From Prevotella sp. UBA2754 (lineage in GTDB: Bacteria > Bacteroidota > Bacteroidia > Bacteroidales > Bacteroidaceae), in assembly GCA_002353295.1 (NCBI GenBank), contig DEJG01000015.1, positions 1 through 61,943 on the forward strand: a DNA stretch of 61,943 bases, given 5' to 3'. Numbering within the stretch: the first letter of the stretch is position 1; each line of letters begins with the position of its first letter. Below, one piece after another: positions 25,150-34,474 of the stretch. Under the pieces are notes generated by a model. That model saw nothing but the letters and a program-made list of their open reading frames with translations, did no database searches and was not told the origin of the DNA. The position numbers and the translations under genes are program-made.

Positions 25150-25264
25150 GGAAAACAGTTAGCCGTTTTAAGGTAACAGCTATAAATAATAGGAATAAAT
25201 CATAATAGGGTATTTGTTTAGTTTAGTTCAATAAGGGACATGCCGTGAGGCACGCCCCTTTTTT
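25150..25264 (+). ncRNA. Candidate small RNA (about 115 nt), family not identified
   Basis: An intergenic transcript is proposed from three signals. A good -7 box lies at 25137-25144. A 5' hairpin AAACGG...CCGTTT (25146-25151 with 25163-25168) starts at or just before the predicted start. A 3' hairpin (GGG at 25235 to CCCC at 25258, loop GTGA) is followed by TTTTTT. No ORF longer than a few codons fits. The 3' hairpin has two A.C mismatches on this strand and pairs fully, with G.U, on the opposite strand, so it may also serve the convergent gene. A 6S-like or other Bacteroidales RNA is possible; I cannot assign it. Confidence 0.45.
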
Positions 25265-25272
25265 AGTGTTTC

Positions 25273-25899
25273 CTATCGCTTGTCAATAAACTTGTAATTT
25301 TGATATTGCGATTGTGGGAAGTTGAACATATTGTCACTGAGACCTCCAACTTTGAAATTACTGATCTTGATGGTTGTGCGGAATATACCCACACGCACCC
25401 TTATGTTGATAGGGTGATGGGTATGATGATCCAGTAAGACACGCGCTTCCTTGATACCTTTCACCCCTTTTTTGGCTTTCAACGTAATGTAGTAACCCTT
25501 TCCCGGATCGTTTTTGATACTGTATGTGTAGTTGTTAGGCTCAAACTTAAATTTCGAAGCATACTTGTCACGTTTGTCAGAATGGGCATCGTAGATGGTA
25601 ACGGTTTTCTTTTTGCGCTCCAATCGATAGTACGTGACATCGTCGTTCCACGCAATATACTTCTCGTCAATAAATTTGCTCTTTTTCCCCTTGTTCCATA
25701 TAGTACCTTGCGTTTTGTATATCCCGATGATATTCACAGAGTACGATAATTGTGATCCTTCAGGTCCAAACACCATTTGGAAGACCTGATCAAACATACG
25801 ACGCGCCTGTTGCGCATTAGGAGTCTCCTGTGCCTGTCCCCCCATAGGGAGCAACAAGCACAGGAGCATCCAAAGAATAGAATATCGATTAATTCTCAA
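25273..25899 (-). CDS. LolA-like periplasmic protein
   Basis: 208 residues with a signal peptide (MRINRYSILWMLLCLLLPMGGQA). The mature part is a run of beta strands with the pattern of the LolA/outer-membrane lipoprotein carrier fold: an early SYSVNIIGIYKTQGTIW strand pair, KSKFIDEKYIAWNDDVTYY, a strand ending VTIYDAHSDK and a C-terminal TIKISNFKVGGLSDNMFNFP. Role in lipoprotein or lipid binding is inferred from fold only. It lies 20 bases downstream of carB and is probably read from it. Its 3' end faces the candidate small RNA. Confidence 0.6.
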   Translation of the reverse strand: MRINRYSILWMLLCLLLPMGGQAQETPNAQQARRMFDQVFQMVFGPEGSQLSYSVNIIGIYKTQGTIWNKGKKSKFIDEKYIAWNDDVTYYRLERKKKTVTIYDAHSDKRDKYASKFKFEPNNYTYSIKNDPGKGYYITLKAKKGVKGIKEARVLLDHHTHHPINIRVRVGIFRTTIKISNFKVGGLSDNMFNFPQSQYQNYKFIDKR

Positions 25900-25919
25900 T
25901 TTTCAATTACCCTTTTCAG

Positions 25920-28900
25920 TTAACTATTATATTCCTGCCATGATTTAATTTTGATGTCCTCTTCCTTCATAGCAGTAAATGCCTCGATGAAGGCTTTGGC
26001 CAATCGAACATTGGTCATCAGAGGAATATTGTGATCAATGGCACCACGACGAATACGATAGCCATTTGTCAATTCGCGCTTGGTATGGTTCTTGGGTACA
26101 TTGACGATGAGGTCAAACTGGTGATTGGCAATCATTTCCATCACATTGTTTTCACCCTCCTCATCAGGCCAGCTGACAGCTGTTGCTGTAATACCATTGT
26201 CGTTGAAGAACTTGGCTGTACCGCCTGTAGCATATACCTGATAGCCTTTCCTCACCAATTGTTGAGCAGGCTCCAACAGGCTCACTTTACCTTTGGCATC
26301 ACCACTTGAAATCAGCACGCTCTTCTTAGGCAGACGATAACCAGTAGCAATCAAGGCGTTGAGCATAGCTTCGTTCAGGTCGTCACCCAGACAACCTACC
26401 TCACCCGTTGATGACATATCCACACCCAGTACGGGGTCTGCATTCTGTAGACGAGCAAACGAGAACTGACTGGCCTTCACACCGATACGATCTATATCGA
26501 ATTCACTCTTCTCAGGCTTTTGATAAGGAGCGTCCAACATAATCTTTGTAGCAGTCTCAATGAAGTTACGCTTCAAGATTTTAGAAACGAAGGGGAACGA
26601 GCGTGAAGCACGCAGGTTGCACTCAATCACTTTCACCTCACGGTTCTTAGCCAGGAACTGGATGTTGAATGGTCCGGAAATGTTGAGCTCTTGGGCTATC
26701 TTGCGTGAAATCTTCTTGATCTGGCGGATGGTCGAGAAGTAAATATGCTGTGCAGGGAATACCATTGTAGCGTCACCTGAGTGCACACCGGCATACTCTA
26801 CATGTTCAGAGATAGCATACTCTACCACTTCACCCTTATCGGCTACAGCGTCGAACTCAATCTCCTTGGTATCGGTCATGAATTTCGAGATCACTACGGG
26901 GAACTCCTTGCTGACCTCTGTTGCCATATTGAGGAAGCGGTGCAGCTCCTCATCGTCATAGCACACATTCATGGCAGCACCAGAGAGTACGTATGATGGA
27001 CGTACTAGTACGGGATAACCCACTTCGTCCACAAATTCCTTTACATCCTCAAACGATGTCAGCGCTCTCCATGCAGGTTGGTCGATACCCAGCTTGTCGA
27101 GCATAGCCGAGAACTTATCGCGGTTCTCAGCACGGTCGATGTTTACAGGACTGGTACCTAAGACGGGAACCCCCTGGCGATAGAGTTTCATTGCCAGGTT
27201 GTTAGGAATTTGACCACCCACACTCACAATCACACCACGAGGCTCTTCCAAGTCAATCACGTCAAGCACACGTTCCAACGACAACTCGTCGAAGTACAGA
27301 CGGTCGCACATGTCATAGTCGGTCGATACCGTCTCAGGGTTATAGTTAATCATGATAGACTTATAACCCAGTTTACGAGCTGTATTGATGGCATTCACCG
27401 AACACCAGTCGAATTCTACGCTCGAACCGATGCGATATGCACCCGAACCCAATACGATGACTGACTTCTCGTTCTTATAGTAACTGATGTCGTGAGCTGG
27501 TTGGTATGCTTTTCCGTCTGGTTGAGCAAAAGCAGGTGTGTGGGTATAGGTAAAATATAGATAGTTGGTAAGCTCTGGATGTTCAGAAGCCACCGTAGGA
27601 ATACGCTTCACAGAGGGCAGGATACCCTTCTGCTTGCGATAATGGCGCACCTGCAGATTTTCCTTCTCCATATTTCCATTCTTTGGTTTCAATACAAAGC
27701 GGGCAATTTGGAAGTCACTGAAACCGCACTGTTTTACTTCTAATAATAGTGAGGTCGGCACGTCCTCCAGGGTGTTGTATTCCATCAGTTGGTGCTTCAG
27801 GTCTACGATATGCTTCAGACGCTCCAGGAACCACTTGTCAATCTTCGTCAGGTCCTCGATATGGTCGATGGTGTAACCCTCTTCCAAAGCCTGGGCGATG
27901 GCGAAGATACGCAGATCTGTTGGATTAGCCAATGCATCCTCCAGATTGTCAAACTTCGTGTGGTCGTTGCCAACAAATCCATGCATGCCTTGACCAATCA
28001 TACGCAGTCCCTTCTGAATCATCTCTTCAAAAGAGCGTCCGATTGACATGATCTCACCCACAGATTTCATGCTCGAACCGATGTGTCGGCTTACGCCGGC
28101 AAATTTAGTCAAGTCCCAACGGGGAATCTTACAAATCATATAATCGAGTGATGGAGCCACATATGCTGATGATGTTGTACCCATCTCACCAATCTGGTCA
28201 AGTGTATAACCCAGTGCAATCTTGGCAGCTACGAAAGCCAAGGGATAGCCCGTTGCTTTAGATGCCAAAGCCGACGAACGACTCAGACGGGCATTGATCT
28301 CGATGATGCGGTAGTCGTTGGTTTGTGCATTGAAGGCAAACTGGATGTTGCATTCACCCACAATACCCAAGTGCTTCACACACTTAATGGTAATATCCTG
28401 CAACATCTTCACCTGCTCTTCAGTCAGAGAACAGGTAGGAGCTACTACGATAGATTCACCGGTATGAATACCCAATGGGTCGAAGTTCTCCATGGAAGCC
28501 ACTGTGAAGCAACGATCGTTGGCATCACGGATACACTCGAACTCTATCTCCTTCCATCCCTTCAGCGATTCCTCTACCAGAATCTGTGGGGCAAAGGTAA
28601 AGGCACTTTCTGCCAGTTCTACGAAAGCCTTCTCGTCGGGACAGATTCCAGAGCCCAGTCCGCCCAGCGCATAAGCCGAACGGATCATAATCGGGAATCC
28701 TATTTCATGAGCGGCTTTCAAGGCATCCTCCATATTCTCTACGGCATGAGATACAGGTACCTTCAAATCAACCTCAGCCAGTTTTTTTACAAAGAGATCG
28801 CGGTCCTCGGTATTCATAATAGCTTCGACAGAAGTACCCAGAACTTCCACACCATACTCTTTCAGTACACCAGTTTGATACAGTTCCGTACCACAGTTCA

Positions 28901-29180
28901 GGGCTGTCTGTCCGCCAAAGGCGAGCAGGATGCCGTCTGGACGTTCTTTCTTGATGATTTCTGTTACGAAATGAGTAGTAACGGGTTGGAAATACACCTT
29001 GTCAGCAATACCTTCTGAGGTTTGAATGGTAGCAATGTTTGGGTTCACGAGAACAGAGGAAATTCCTTCTTCACGCAGGGCTTTCAAAGCCTGAGATCCT
29101 GAGTAGTCAAACTCGCCTGCCTGTCCGATTTTAAGGGCACCCGAGCCTAATACGAGTACCTTCTTGAGTTGTTTCTTCAT
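25920..29180 (-). CDS. carB: Carbamoyl-phosphate synthase large subunit
   Basis: 1086 residues starting MKKQLKKVLVLGSGALKIGQ. Two homologous ATP-grasp halves (about 1-400 and 560-940) are separated by the oligomerisation domain and followed by the MGS-like allosteric domain (VYATGGTAKFFNDNGI). It makes carbamoyl phosphate for arginine and pyrimidine synthesis, using ammonia delivered by CarA. CarA is not in the window. The frame runs to a GTG at 29246, but that codon lies in the promoter (-33 at 29246-29249, -7 at 29219-29226), so the ATG at 29180 is the start. Confidence 0.96.
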   Translation of the reverse strand: MKKQLKKVLVLGSGALKIGQAGEFDYSGSQALKALREEGISSVLVNPNIATIQTSEGIADKVYFQPVTTHFVTEIIKKERPDGILLAFGGQTALNCGTELYQTGVLKEYGVEVLGTSVEAIMNTEDRDLFVKKLAEVDLKVPVSHAVENMEDALKAAHEIGFPIMIRSAYALGGLGSGICPDEKAFVELAESAFTFAPQILVEESLKGWKEIEFECIRDANDRCFTVASMENFDPLGIHTGESIVVAPTCSLTEEQVKMLQDITIKCVKHLGIVGECNIQFAFNAQTNDYRIIEINARLSRSSALASKATGYPLAFVAAKIALGYTLDQIGEMGTTSSAYVAPSLDYMICKIPRWDLTKFAGVSRHIGSSMKSVGEIMSIGRSFEEMIQKGLRMIGQGMHGFVGNDHTKFDNLEDALANPTDLRIFAIAQALEEGYTIDHIEDLTKIDKWFLERLKHIVDLKHQLMEYNTLEDVPTSLLLEVKQCGFSDFQIARFVLKPKNGNMEKENLQVRHYRKQKGILPSVKRIPTVASEHPELTNYLYFTYTHTPAFAQPDGKAYQPAHDISYYKNEKSVIVLGSGAYRIGSSVEFDWCSVNAINTARKLGYKSIMINYNPETVSTDYDMCDRLYFDELSLERVLDVIDLEEPRGVIVSVGGQIPNNLAMKLYRQGVPVLGTSPVNIDRAENRDKFSAMLDKLGIDQPAWRALTSFEDVKEFVDEVGYPVLVRPSYVLSGAAMNVCYDDEELHRFLNMATEVSKEFPVVISKFMTDTKEIEFDAVADKGEVVEYAISEHVEYAGVHSGDATMVFPAQHIYFSTIRQIKKISRKIAQELNISGPFNIQFLAKNREVKVIECNLRASRSFPFVSKILKRNFIETATKIMLDAPYQKPEKSEFDIDRIGVKASQFSFARLQNADPVLGVDMSSTGEVGCLGDDLNEAMLNALIATGYRLPKKSVLISSGDAKGKVSLLEPAQQLVRKGYQVYATGGTAKFFNDNGITATAVSWPDEEGENNVMEMIANHQFDLIVNVPKNHTKRELTNGYRIRRGAIDHNIPLMTNVRLAKAFIEAFTAMKEEDIKIKSWQEYNS

Positions 29181-29218
29181 ATCGTAGATAAAATTTGTGA
29201 TTGCTTCTTTTTGGGTTG

Positions 29219-29249
29219 CAAAGTTAGTGATTTTTATGCTAACCACAAA
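29219..29249 (-). promoter_or_regulatory. carB promoter
   Basis: On the minus strand: TTTG (29246-29249), a 19-base spacer and TAACTTTG (29219-29226), an exact match to the Bacteroidetes consensus. It is 38 bases upstream of the ATG at 29180. Confidence 0.8.
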
Positions 29250-29312
29250 GCATACATCTTATAAAAAATACTAATCTGCATCATTTACGTATGAATATTA
29301 GAATTTATTTTC

Positions 29313-29320
29313 GTATATTT
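29313..29320 (+). promoter_or_regulatory. -7 box before the broken alcohol dehydrogenase
   Basis: TATATTTG, 43 bases before the ATG at 29364. It is probably the promoter for the pseudogene and the GH9/M3 fusion gene downstream, as no other promoter is seen in the 23-base gap between them. Confidence 0.5.
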
Positions 29321-29363
29321 GCACATTCGATAATTTTACTAACACAAAACATAAGTGGTTTAT

Positions 29364-30070
29364 ATGAAAGATTTTAATTACTATACACCCACAGAAGTGG
29401 TATTTGGACGTGAGTCGGAAGAGCAGGTTGCTCAATTGGTAAAGAAGTATGGCGGTCATCGCGTGTTGGTTCACTTTGGCGGACAGAGTGCCAAACGTTC
29501 TGGTTTATTGGATAAAGTCATCCGTTTGCTCGACGAGGGTGGGGTGATTCATGTGGAGTTAGGTGGGGTGGTGCCTAACCCCCGTCTGTCATTGGTTCAG
29601 AAAGGTATCCAGCTCTGCAAAGAGCAGCAGATTGATTTTATTCTGGCTGTTGGTGGTGGCAGTGTCATCGATTCAGGCAAGGCCATAGCCTTCGGTGTCT
29701 GTAACGAGGGCGATGTCTGGGATATCTATCTCGGCAAGAAACAGCCGAAAGCCTGTCTGCCTGTCGCTTCTGTGCTCACCATTCCTGCTGCGGGTAGTGA
29801 GATGAGTGAGTCGACGGTAATCACCAACGAGGATGGCGATGTGAAATTGGGCTATTCCAATGATCTTTGTCGTCCTAAGTTTGCCATCATGAATCCTGAA
29901 CGTACATTCACCCTCCCTGCTTATCAGACGGCGGCAGGTGTTACCGATATGATGATGCCGAAATCAAGGAGATGGTGCGCAAGTGCAGTCGTGATTACCA
30001 GTCGACAACAGGTTGCTTCAAGGTCTTGAAAGCCGATGATATGGAGGCTATCTATCAAATGGCAAAATAA
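29364..30070 (+). pseudogene. Iron-containing alcohol dehydrogenase with internal deletion and frameshift
   Basis: Residues 1 to about 197 match the N-terminal nucleotide-binding half of iron-type alcohol dehydrogenases (MKDFNYYTPTEVVFG, LAVGGGSVIDSGKAIAFG, IPAAGSEMSESTVITNE, PKFAIMNPERTFTLP). After AAGVTDMMM the frame leaves the family and stops at 30029. In another frame the true C-terminus resumes at about 29956 (DAEIKEMVRKCSRDYQST ... MEAIYQMAK) and ends at 30070. About 150 residues are missing, including the metal-binding histidines, so no activity is expected. The breakpoint lies in a GATGATG repeat. It is a recent deletion or an assembly error. Confidence 0.85.
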
Positions 30071-30093
30071 TTTTTAATAATCGTGATTATACA

Positions 30094-33000
30094 ATGAGAA
30101 AAATTTTAGTTGCAGCATTGTGGCTGTTGATGGTGGCACCTGTTTTCGCCACAAAACTAATTGGTCTGAAAGTCATCGATAAGGATTATTTGATGATTCA
30201 GTTCCGTGATGGTGAGGTTCATTATCGTGATAGTGGAACCGGCAAGAGTGCTTACCTCGGTCATTCGTTTGAAGAGGGCGACGACACCCTGCTTGTTTTT
30301 GGTGAGCGTCTGAATACTGAACTTGCCCAGAAAGCCAACCTGTGGACGGTTAGTTCAGCCGACGACAAGTCGTTCAAGAAACAGCACCCTCAGGTGGTAT
30401 GGCGTAAATCGAAACCCATGAATGTCTACCACACGCTAGAAAGTGAACTCGATCATTGGTTGTTTTTAAAACTCCCCAAGTCGATGCGTCAGGGATGTAG
30501 CTATGAGGTAACCATTCCTAAGCAGCTGAATGCCGATCAACAGAAGGTGACTGTTCGCTTCGATATCTGGAATTCACAGTCAGAAGCTATTCATGTTAAT
30601 CTGATAGGCTATCATCCAGCCCAGACAAAAAAAGCTGCAGATCTCTATCAATGGTTGGGCGACGGAGGCAGTCGTGACTATCATGCCTGGGAAGGTAAGC
30701 AAGTATATATATATAATGTAAAGACTCAGCAGAAGATTCCCGCAGGACGTGTCACTTTCTGGAAGTCAAATAGCGACTCGAAAGAAGAAGCCGGCGAGAA
30801 GAATCTGATAGGTACTGATGTGTGGAACATCGATTTCCAGTCTGCTACTCCTGGACGCTATCGCCTGGTGGTTGAAGATGTCGGTTGCAGCATGGATTTT
30901 GACATTGCCGAGAATGTCTATTTCCAGCCGTATCGCTATTCCGTGCGTGGTTATTACTATATGCGTTTAGGCGAACCTATTGATACACCCCATGTGTTCC
31001 CCATTCCCCGTCAGCCCCGTTTCGTAGCTGATACCGACCCGAAGGGTTTTAAGATATACAAGACCGACTTGCATCCGTGGCATCCCGACTGGCGCAAGTT
31101 GCAGGGTGACGTGTGGGACGAGCCCCACTTCAAGGCTCCCCAGCAGTCGGCTTTCTGGCAGCATCGTCTGCCCGGTAATCCTACTACCAACGGTGCCATC
31201 GGAGGTCACTCTGATGCCATGGACTGGGACCGCCATTTGGCACATGTCAGCAATATCTATGATATGCTGTTGCCCTACATCCTTTCGGGTGGTCGACTGA
31301 CGGACGACAATCTTGGTATCCGCGAGAGTGGCAACGGCATCCCCGATCTTATCGATGAAGCACGCAACGAGGTTGACTTTTTCCTGAGCATTCGTGATGG
31401 CGAGGCTTATTCACAGGGAATGACCAATCCCAGTGCCGACTGGACGGTGATGTTCCAGGCTGGTTGTACCACGATGGCTGCCTGGGCTAATGCTGCCAAC
31501 TGCGCTATGCTGGGCGAAGCCTTCCGTCTTGCAGGCATTGATTCCCTACGCCAATACTATACTGATGAGGCAATCAAGGCATTCCGCTTTGCGAGTCGTC
31601 AGGAAAACCAGCAGTTAGACGACCATCAGGGCATCGGTCTTATCTCGATGCGTGGTCGCGACTTCCGCCAGATGGCTGCCGCCTATCTCTACAATCTCAC
31701 TCGTGAACCGTCATGGGAGAAGATCATGGTGGATGAAAGTATGATCAAGGACGACAAGTCACCACTCTTCAAGGCTGGTCGCGATGGCTACTATCAGGTA
31801 TGGTCTGCTGCAGCCTATCTCACCTGTCCCTACGACCGGCATCATCCGGAGTTCTATCGTCATCTGAAGGCCAGTGTCAAGGCTCATGCCACCTCTTTTA
31901 ATATAAATAAGGTGTCATTACGTCCATCACGTCGTGCAGCCACCGATGCCCGTTGGCAGACTTCTCAGAACCTCCAGTTGGTCATGATGACCCACTATCT
32001 CACCGACCAGGATACAGAACGACGCCAGTTGGAGGATGTCATGTATTCTGAAGCCAGTTGGAGTTTAGGTCGCAATCCAGGCAATATTGTCGAAATGACG
32101 GGTTTAGGCGAACGTCATATTACTGATGTCTACAGCACGGGTCGCAATGATGGCGACCCAGGTACACATCCAGGTCAGACACCTTTCAATGGTACTGAAA
32201 CCTGGTCGCCTGGCAATGGTGGCGACGCCCGTCTGCTCACAGACAAGTGTTATCCATCGTGGAACAATGGTGGCTGGCCTCGTCAGGAGTCCTATTTCAA
32301 TCAGCGTTACTTCTGGGTCAATGGTGAGTTTACCCCTCGCGAAACAATGCGTGGCAAGATGGCTCTTATGGCCTATTTATATGCAATCAGTATGAATAAC
32401 CCTTTATTATCAGAGAGCGCCCTCCCTTTCGGCGCTCCCGATTTCAGTAAAATTAAAACGGCCGACTATGAGCCTGCCTTGCTGACGGCTATTCAGCAAC
32501 AGCGTGAGGCCGTCCAGCAGATTTGTAATAACTCCGAAGTTCCCACTTTCCAGAATACCATCGTAGCTTTTGAGCAGAGTGGGGTATTGTTGGATAAGGT
32601 GAGCAGCATTTTCTTTTGTTTGACGAGTGCTGACAAGACGTCCGAGATAACAGCCATTCAAAGCAAGGTGATGCCCTTGTTGACAGATTTAAGCAATGAG
32701 ATTTCGTTCAACGAGAAGTTGTTTCAGCGTATCAAGTATGTTTATGACCATGAGCGTAATAGTCTGCAGGGAGAGGATTTAAAACTACTTGATGAGACGT
32801 ATAAGGATTTTGTTCATTCTGGTGCACTTTTGTCGAAGGATAAAATGGAGCGCATGAAGGAGATTAATACGCGCATCTCCGATCTGCAACAGCAGTGGGG
32901 CAATATGTTGCCCGATGCCACCAATCATGCAGTTGTTTGGGTGAATAGTAAGCAGGAATTAGCTGGTCTTAGTGAGGCCGACATCGCCCAGTGTAAGAAA

Positions 33001-34434
33001 GATGCCGAAAATCGTGGTGGTAAGGCTCCGTATTGTATTGTGATTGTCAATACCACCCAGCAGCCTCTTCTCGCCACACTGGCTAACCGTGAGTTGCGTC
33101 GCAAGGTATATGAGGCTTCCATCCATCGCGCCGATGGAACAGGTAAATTTAATACCTTCCCCATCGTTGTTGAGTTAGCTAAGCTGCGTGCCGAGAAGGC
33201 CAAAATCATGGGCTTCAAGAATTATGCAGCCTATTCATTGGAAAATCGTATGGCAAAGAATCCTGAGAATGCTTACAATTTCCTAAAGCAACTTATTCGT
33301 GAGTACACTCCAAAAGCCAATGCCGAGACAAAAGCGATTGAGCAGTACGCCCAAAAGACAATGGGCAAGAAATTCCGCCTGCAACCCTACGACCGCTTCT
33401 ATTATTCGGCTAAGATGAAACAGGAACGCTACTCGCTGTCTGACGATGATGTTAAACCTTATTTCAATGTGGATAGCGTACAGCTCAACGGTGTGTTCTA
33501 CGCAGCCCATCGCGCCTACGGATTAACTTTCAAGCAACGCATGGACATTCCTACGTATCATCCTGATATGAAGGTATTTGAAGTGATTGATAAGAATGGC
33601 AAGACCATTGCCCTTTTCTATAGCGACTACTTCCGTCGTCCCACCAAGCGCGGTGGTGCGTGGATGAGTTCGTTTGCCAAGCAGAGCCACTTCCGCAAGC
33701 AGATACCTCTTATTTATAATGTGTGCAACAATGCCAAGGCTCCCGAGGGTCAGCCAAGCCTCCTGTCGTGGGATGAAGTGACCACCCTGTTCCATGAGTT
33801 CGGTCATGCCCTGCATGGCATACTCTCCGACTGCAACTACAATTCGCTCAGCGGAACTGCCGTGGCACGCGATTTCGTTGAGATGCCGTCGCAGTTCAAC
33901 GAGTCGTTTGCATCCATTCCTGAAGTCTTCGACCATTATGCCAAACATGCCGTAACGGGTAAGCCTATGCCTGAAGACTTGAAGAAAAAGATGCTGGAGT
34001 CTATCAATTTCCATTCAGCTTACGCTTTGGGCGAGAACCTGGCAGCTACCTGTCTGGATATGGCTTGGCACATGCTCAGCGAAGACGAGATTCCTACAGC
34101 AGCCGAGGCTCCTGCCTTCGAACGCAAGGCGTTGGAGCAGATTGGATTGCTCAACACGCAGATTCCTCCTCGCTATTCCACTTCCTATTTCAATCACGTA
34201 TGGGGTGGGGGCTATGCAGCAGGCTACTACAGCTATCTGTGGACAGAGGTGCTGGCTGTGAACGTTGCCGACTGCTTTGCCAAGCGCGGTGCCCTGAAAC
34301 CCGAGGTCGGACAGGACTTCCGCGATAAAATTATCAGTCGTGGTAACACCCGCGACCTCATGCAGATGTTTACCGACTTCACCGGTCTGCAGGCACCCGA
34401 TGCCTCCGGCTTACTGAAAGCTCGCGGCTTGTAA
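30094..34434 (+). CDS. Fusion of a GH9 glycoside hydrolase and an M3 (Dcp-type) metallopeptidase
   Basis: 1446 residues in one open frame. Signal peptide MRKILVAALWLLMVAPVFA. About 20-300: beta-rich region ending in a CelD_N-like Ig domain (IHVNLIGYHPAQTKKAA). About 350-766: GH9 (alpha/alpha)6 domain with HSDAMDWDRHLAHV at the catalytic-base position, SLGRNPGNIVEMTG, GTHPGQTPF and a C-terminal GEFTPRETMRGKMALMAYL with the acid Glu. At residue 767 a methionine opens MNNPLLSESALPFGAPDFS, the normal start of oligopeptidase/dipeptidyl carboxypeptidase proteins. The zinc motif HEFGH is at 1234-1238. The peptidase part is complete (680 residues). The internal ATG at 32392 could still start a separate peptidase. 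It lies downstream of the broken alcohol dehydrogenase. Confidence 0.8.
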   Translation: MRKILVAALWLLMVAPVFATKLIGLKVIDKDYLMIQFRDGEVHYRDSGTGKSAYLGHSFEEGDDTLLVFGERLNTELAQKANLWTVSSADDKSFKKQHPQVVWRKSKPMNVYHTLESELDHWLFLKLPKSMRQGCSYEVTIPKQLNADQQKVTVRFDIWNSQSEAIHVNLIGYHPAQTKKAADLYQWLGDGGSRDYHAWEGKQVYIYNVKTQQKIPAGRVTFWKSNSDSKEEAGEKNLIGTDVWNIDFQSATPGRYRLVVEDVGCSMDFDIAENVYFQPYRYSVRGYYYMRLGEPIDTPHVFPIPRQPRFVADTDPKGFKIYKTDLHPWHPDWRKLQGDVWDEPHFKAPQQSAFWQHRLPGNPTTNGAIGGHSDAMDWDRHLAHVSNIYDMLLPYILSGGRLTDDNLGIRESGNGIPDLIDEARNEVDFFLSIRDGEAYSQGMTNPSADWTVMFQAGCTTMAAWANAANCAMLGEAFRLAGIDSLRQYYTDEAIKAFRFASRQENQQLDDHQGIGLISMRGRDFRQMAAAYLYNLTREPSWEKIMVDESMIKDDKSPLFKAGRDGYYQVWSAAAYLTCPYDRHHPEFYRHLKASVKAHATSFNINKVSLRPSRRAATDARWQTSQNLQLVMMTHYLTDQDTERRQLEDVMYSEASWSLGRNPGNIVEMTGLGERHITDVYSTGRNDGDPGTHPGQTPFNGTETWSPGNGGDARLLTDKCYPSWNNGGWPRQESYFNQRYFWVNGEFTPRETMRGKMALMAYLYAISMNNPLLSESALPFGAPDFSKIKTADYEPALLTAIQQQREAVQQICNNSEVPTFQNTIVAFEQSGVLLDKVSSIFFCLTSADKTSEITAIQSKVMPLLTDLSNEISFNEKLFQRIKYVYDHERNSLQGEDLKLLDETYKDFVHSGALLSKDKMERMKEINTRISDLQQQWGNMLPDATNHAVVWVNSKQELAGLSEADIAQCKKDAENRGGKAPYCIVIVNTTQQPLLATLANRELRRKVYEASIHRADGTGKFNTFPIVVELAKLRAEKAKIMGFKNYAAYSLENRMAKNPENAYNFLKQLIREYTPKANAETKAIEQYAQKTMGKKFRLQPYDRFYYSAKMKQERYSLSDDDVKPYFNVDSVQLNGVFYAAHRAYGLTFKQRMDIPTYHPDMKVFEVIDKNGKTIALFYSDYFRRPTKRGGAWMSSFAKQSHFRKQIPLIYNVCNNAKAPEGQPSLLSWDEVTTLFHEFGHALHGILSDCNYNSLSGTAVARDFVEMPSQFNESFASIPEVFDHYAKHAVTGKPMPEDLKKKMLESINFHSAYALGENLAATCLDMAWHMLSEDEIPTAAEAPAFERKALEQIGLLNTQIPPRYSTSYFNHVWGGGYAAGYYSYLWTEVLAVNVADCFAKRGALKPEVGQDFRDKIISRGNTRDLMQMFTDFTGLQAPDASGLLKARGL

Positions 34435-34474
34435 GCCGTTCATCTTTATTTTTTAATGTCAAAAACCTCCTTCT

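Noticed and set aside
28323..29018. A 231-codon plus-strand frame inside carB
   Set aside because: Antisense shadow of a conserved gene; no promoter or domain.
29181..29246. N-terminal extension of CarB from GTG at 29246
   Set aside because: It would start inside an exact-consensus promoter; the ATG at 29180 matches the family start.
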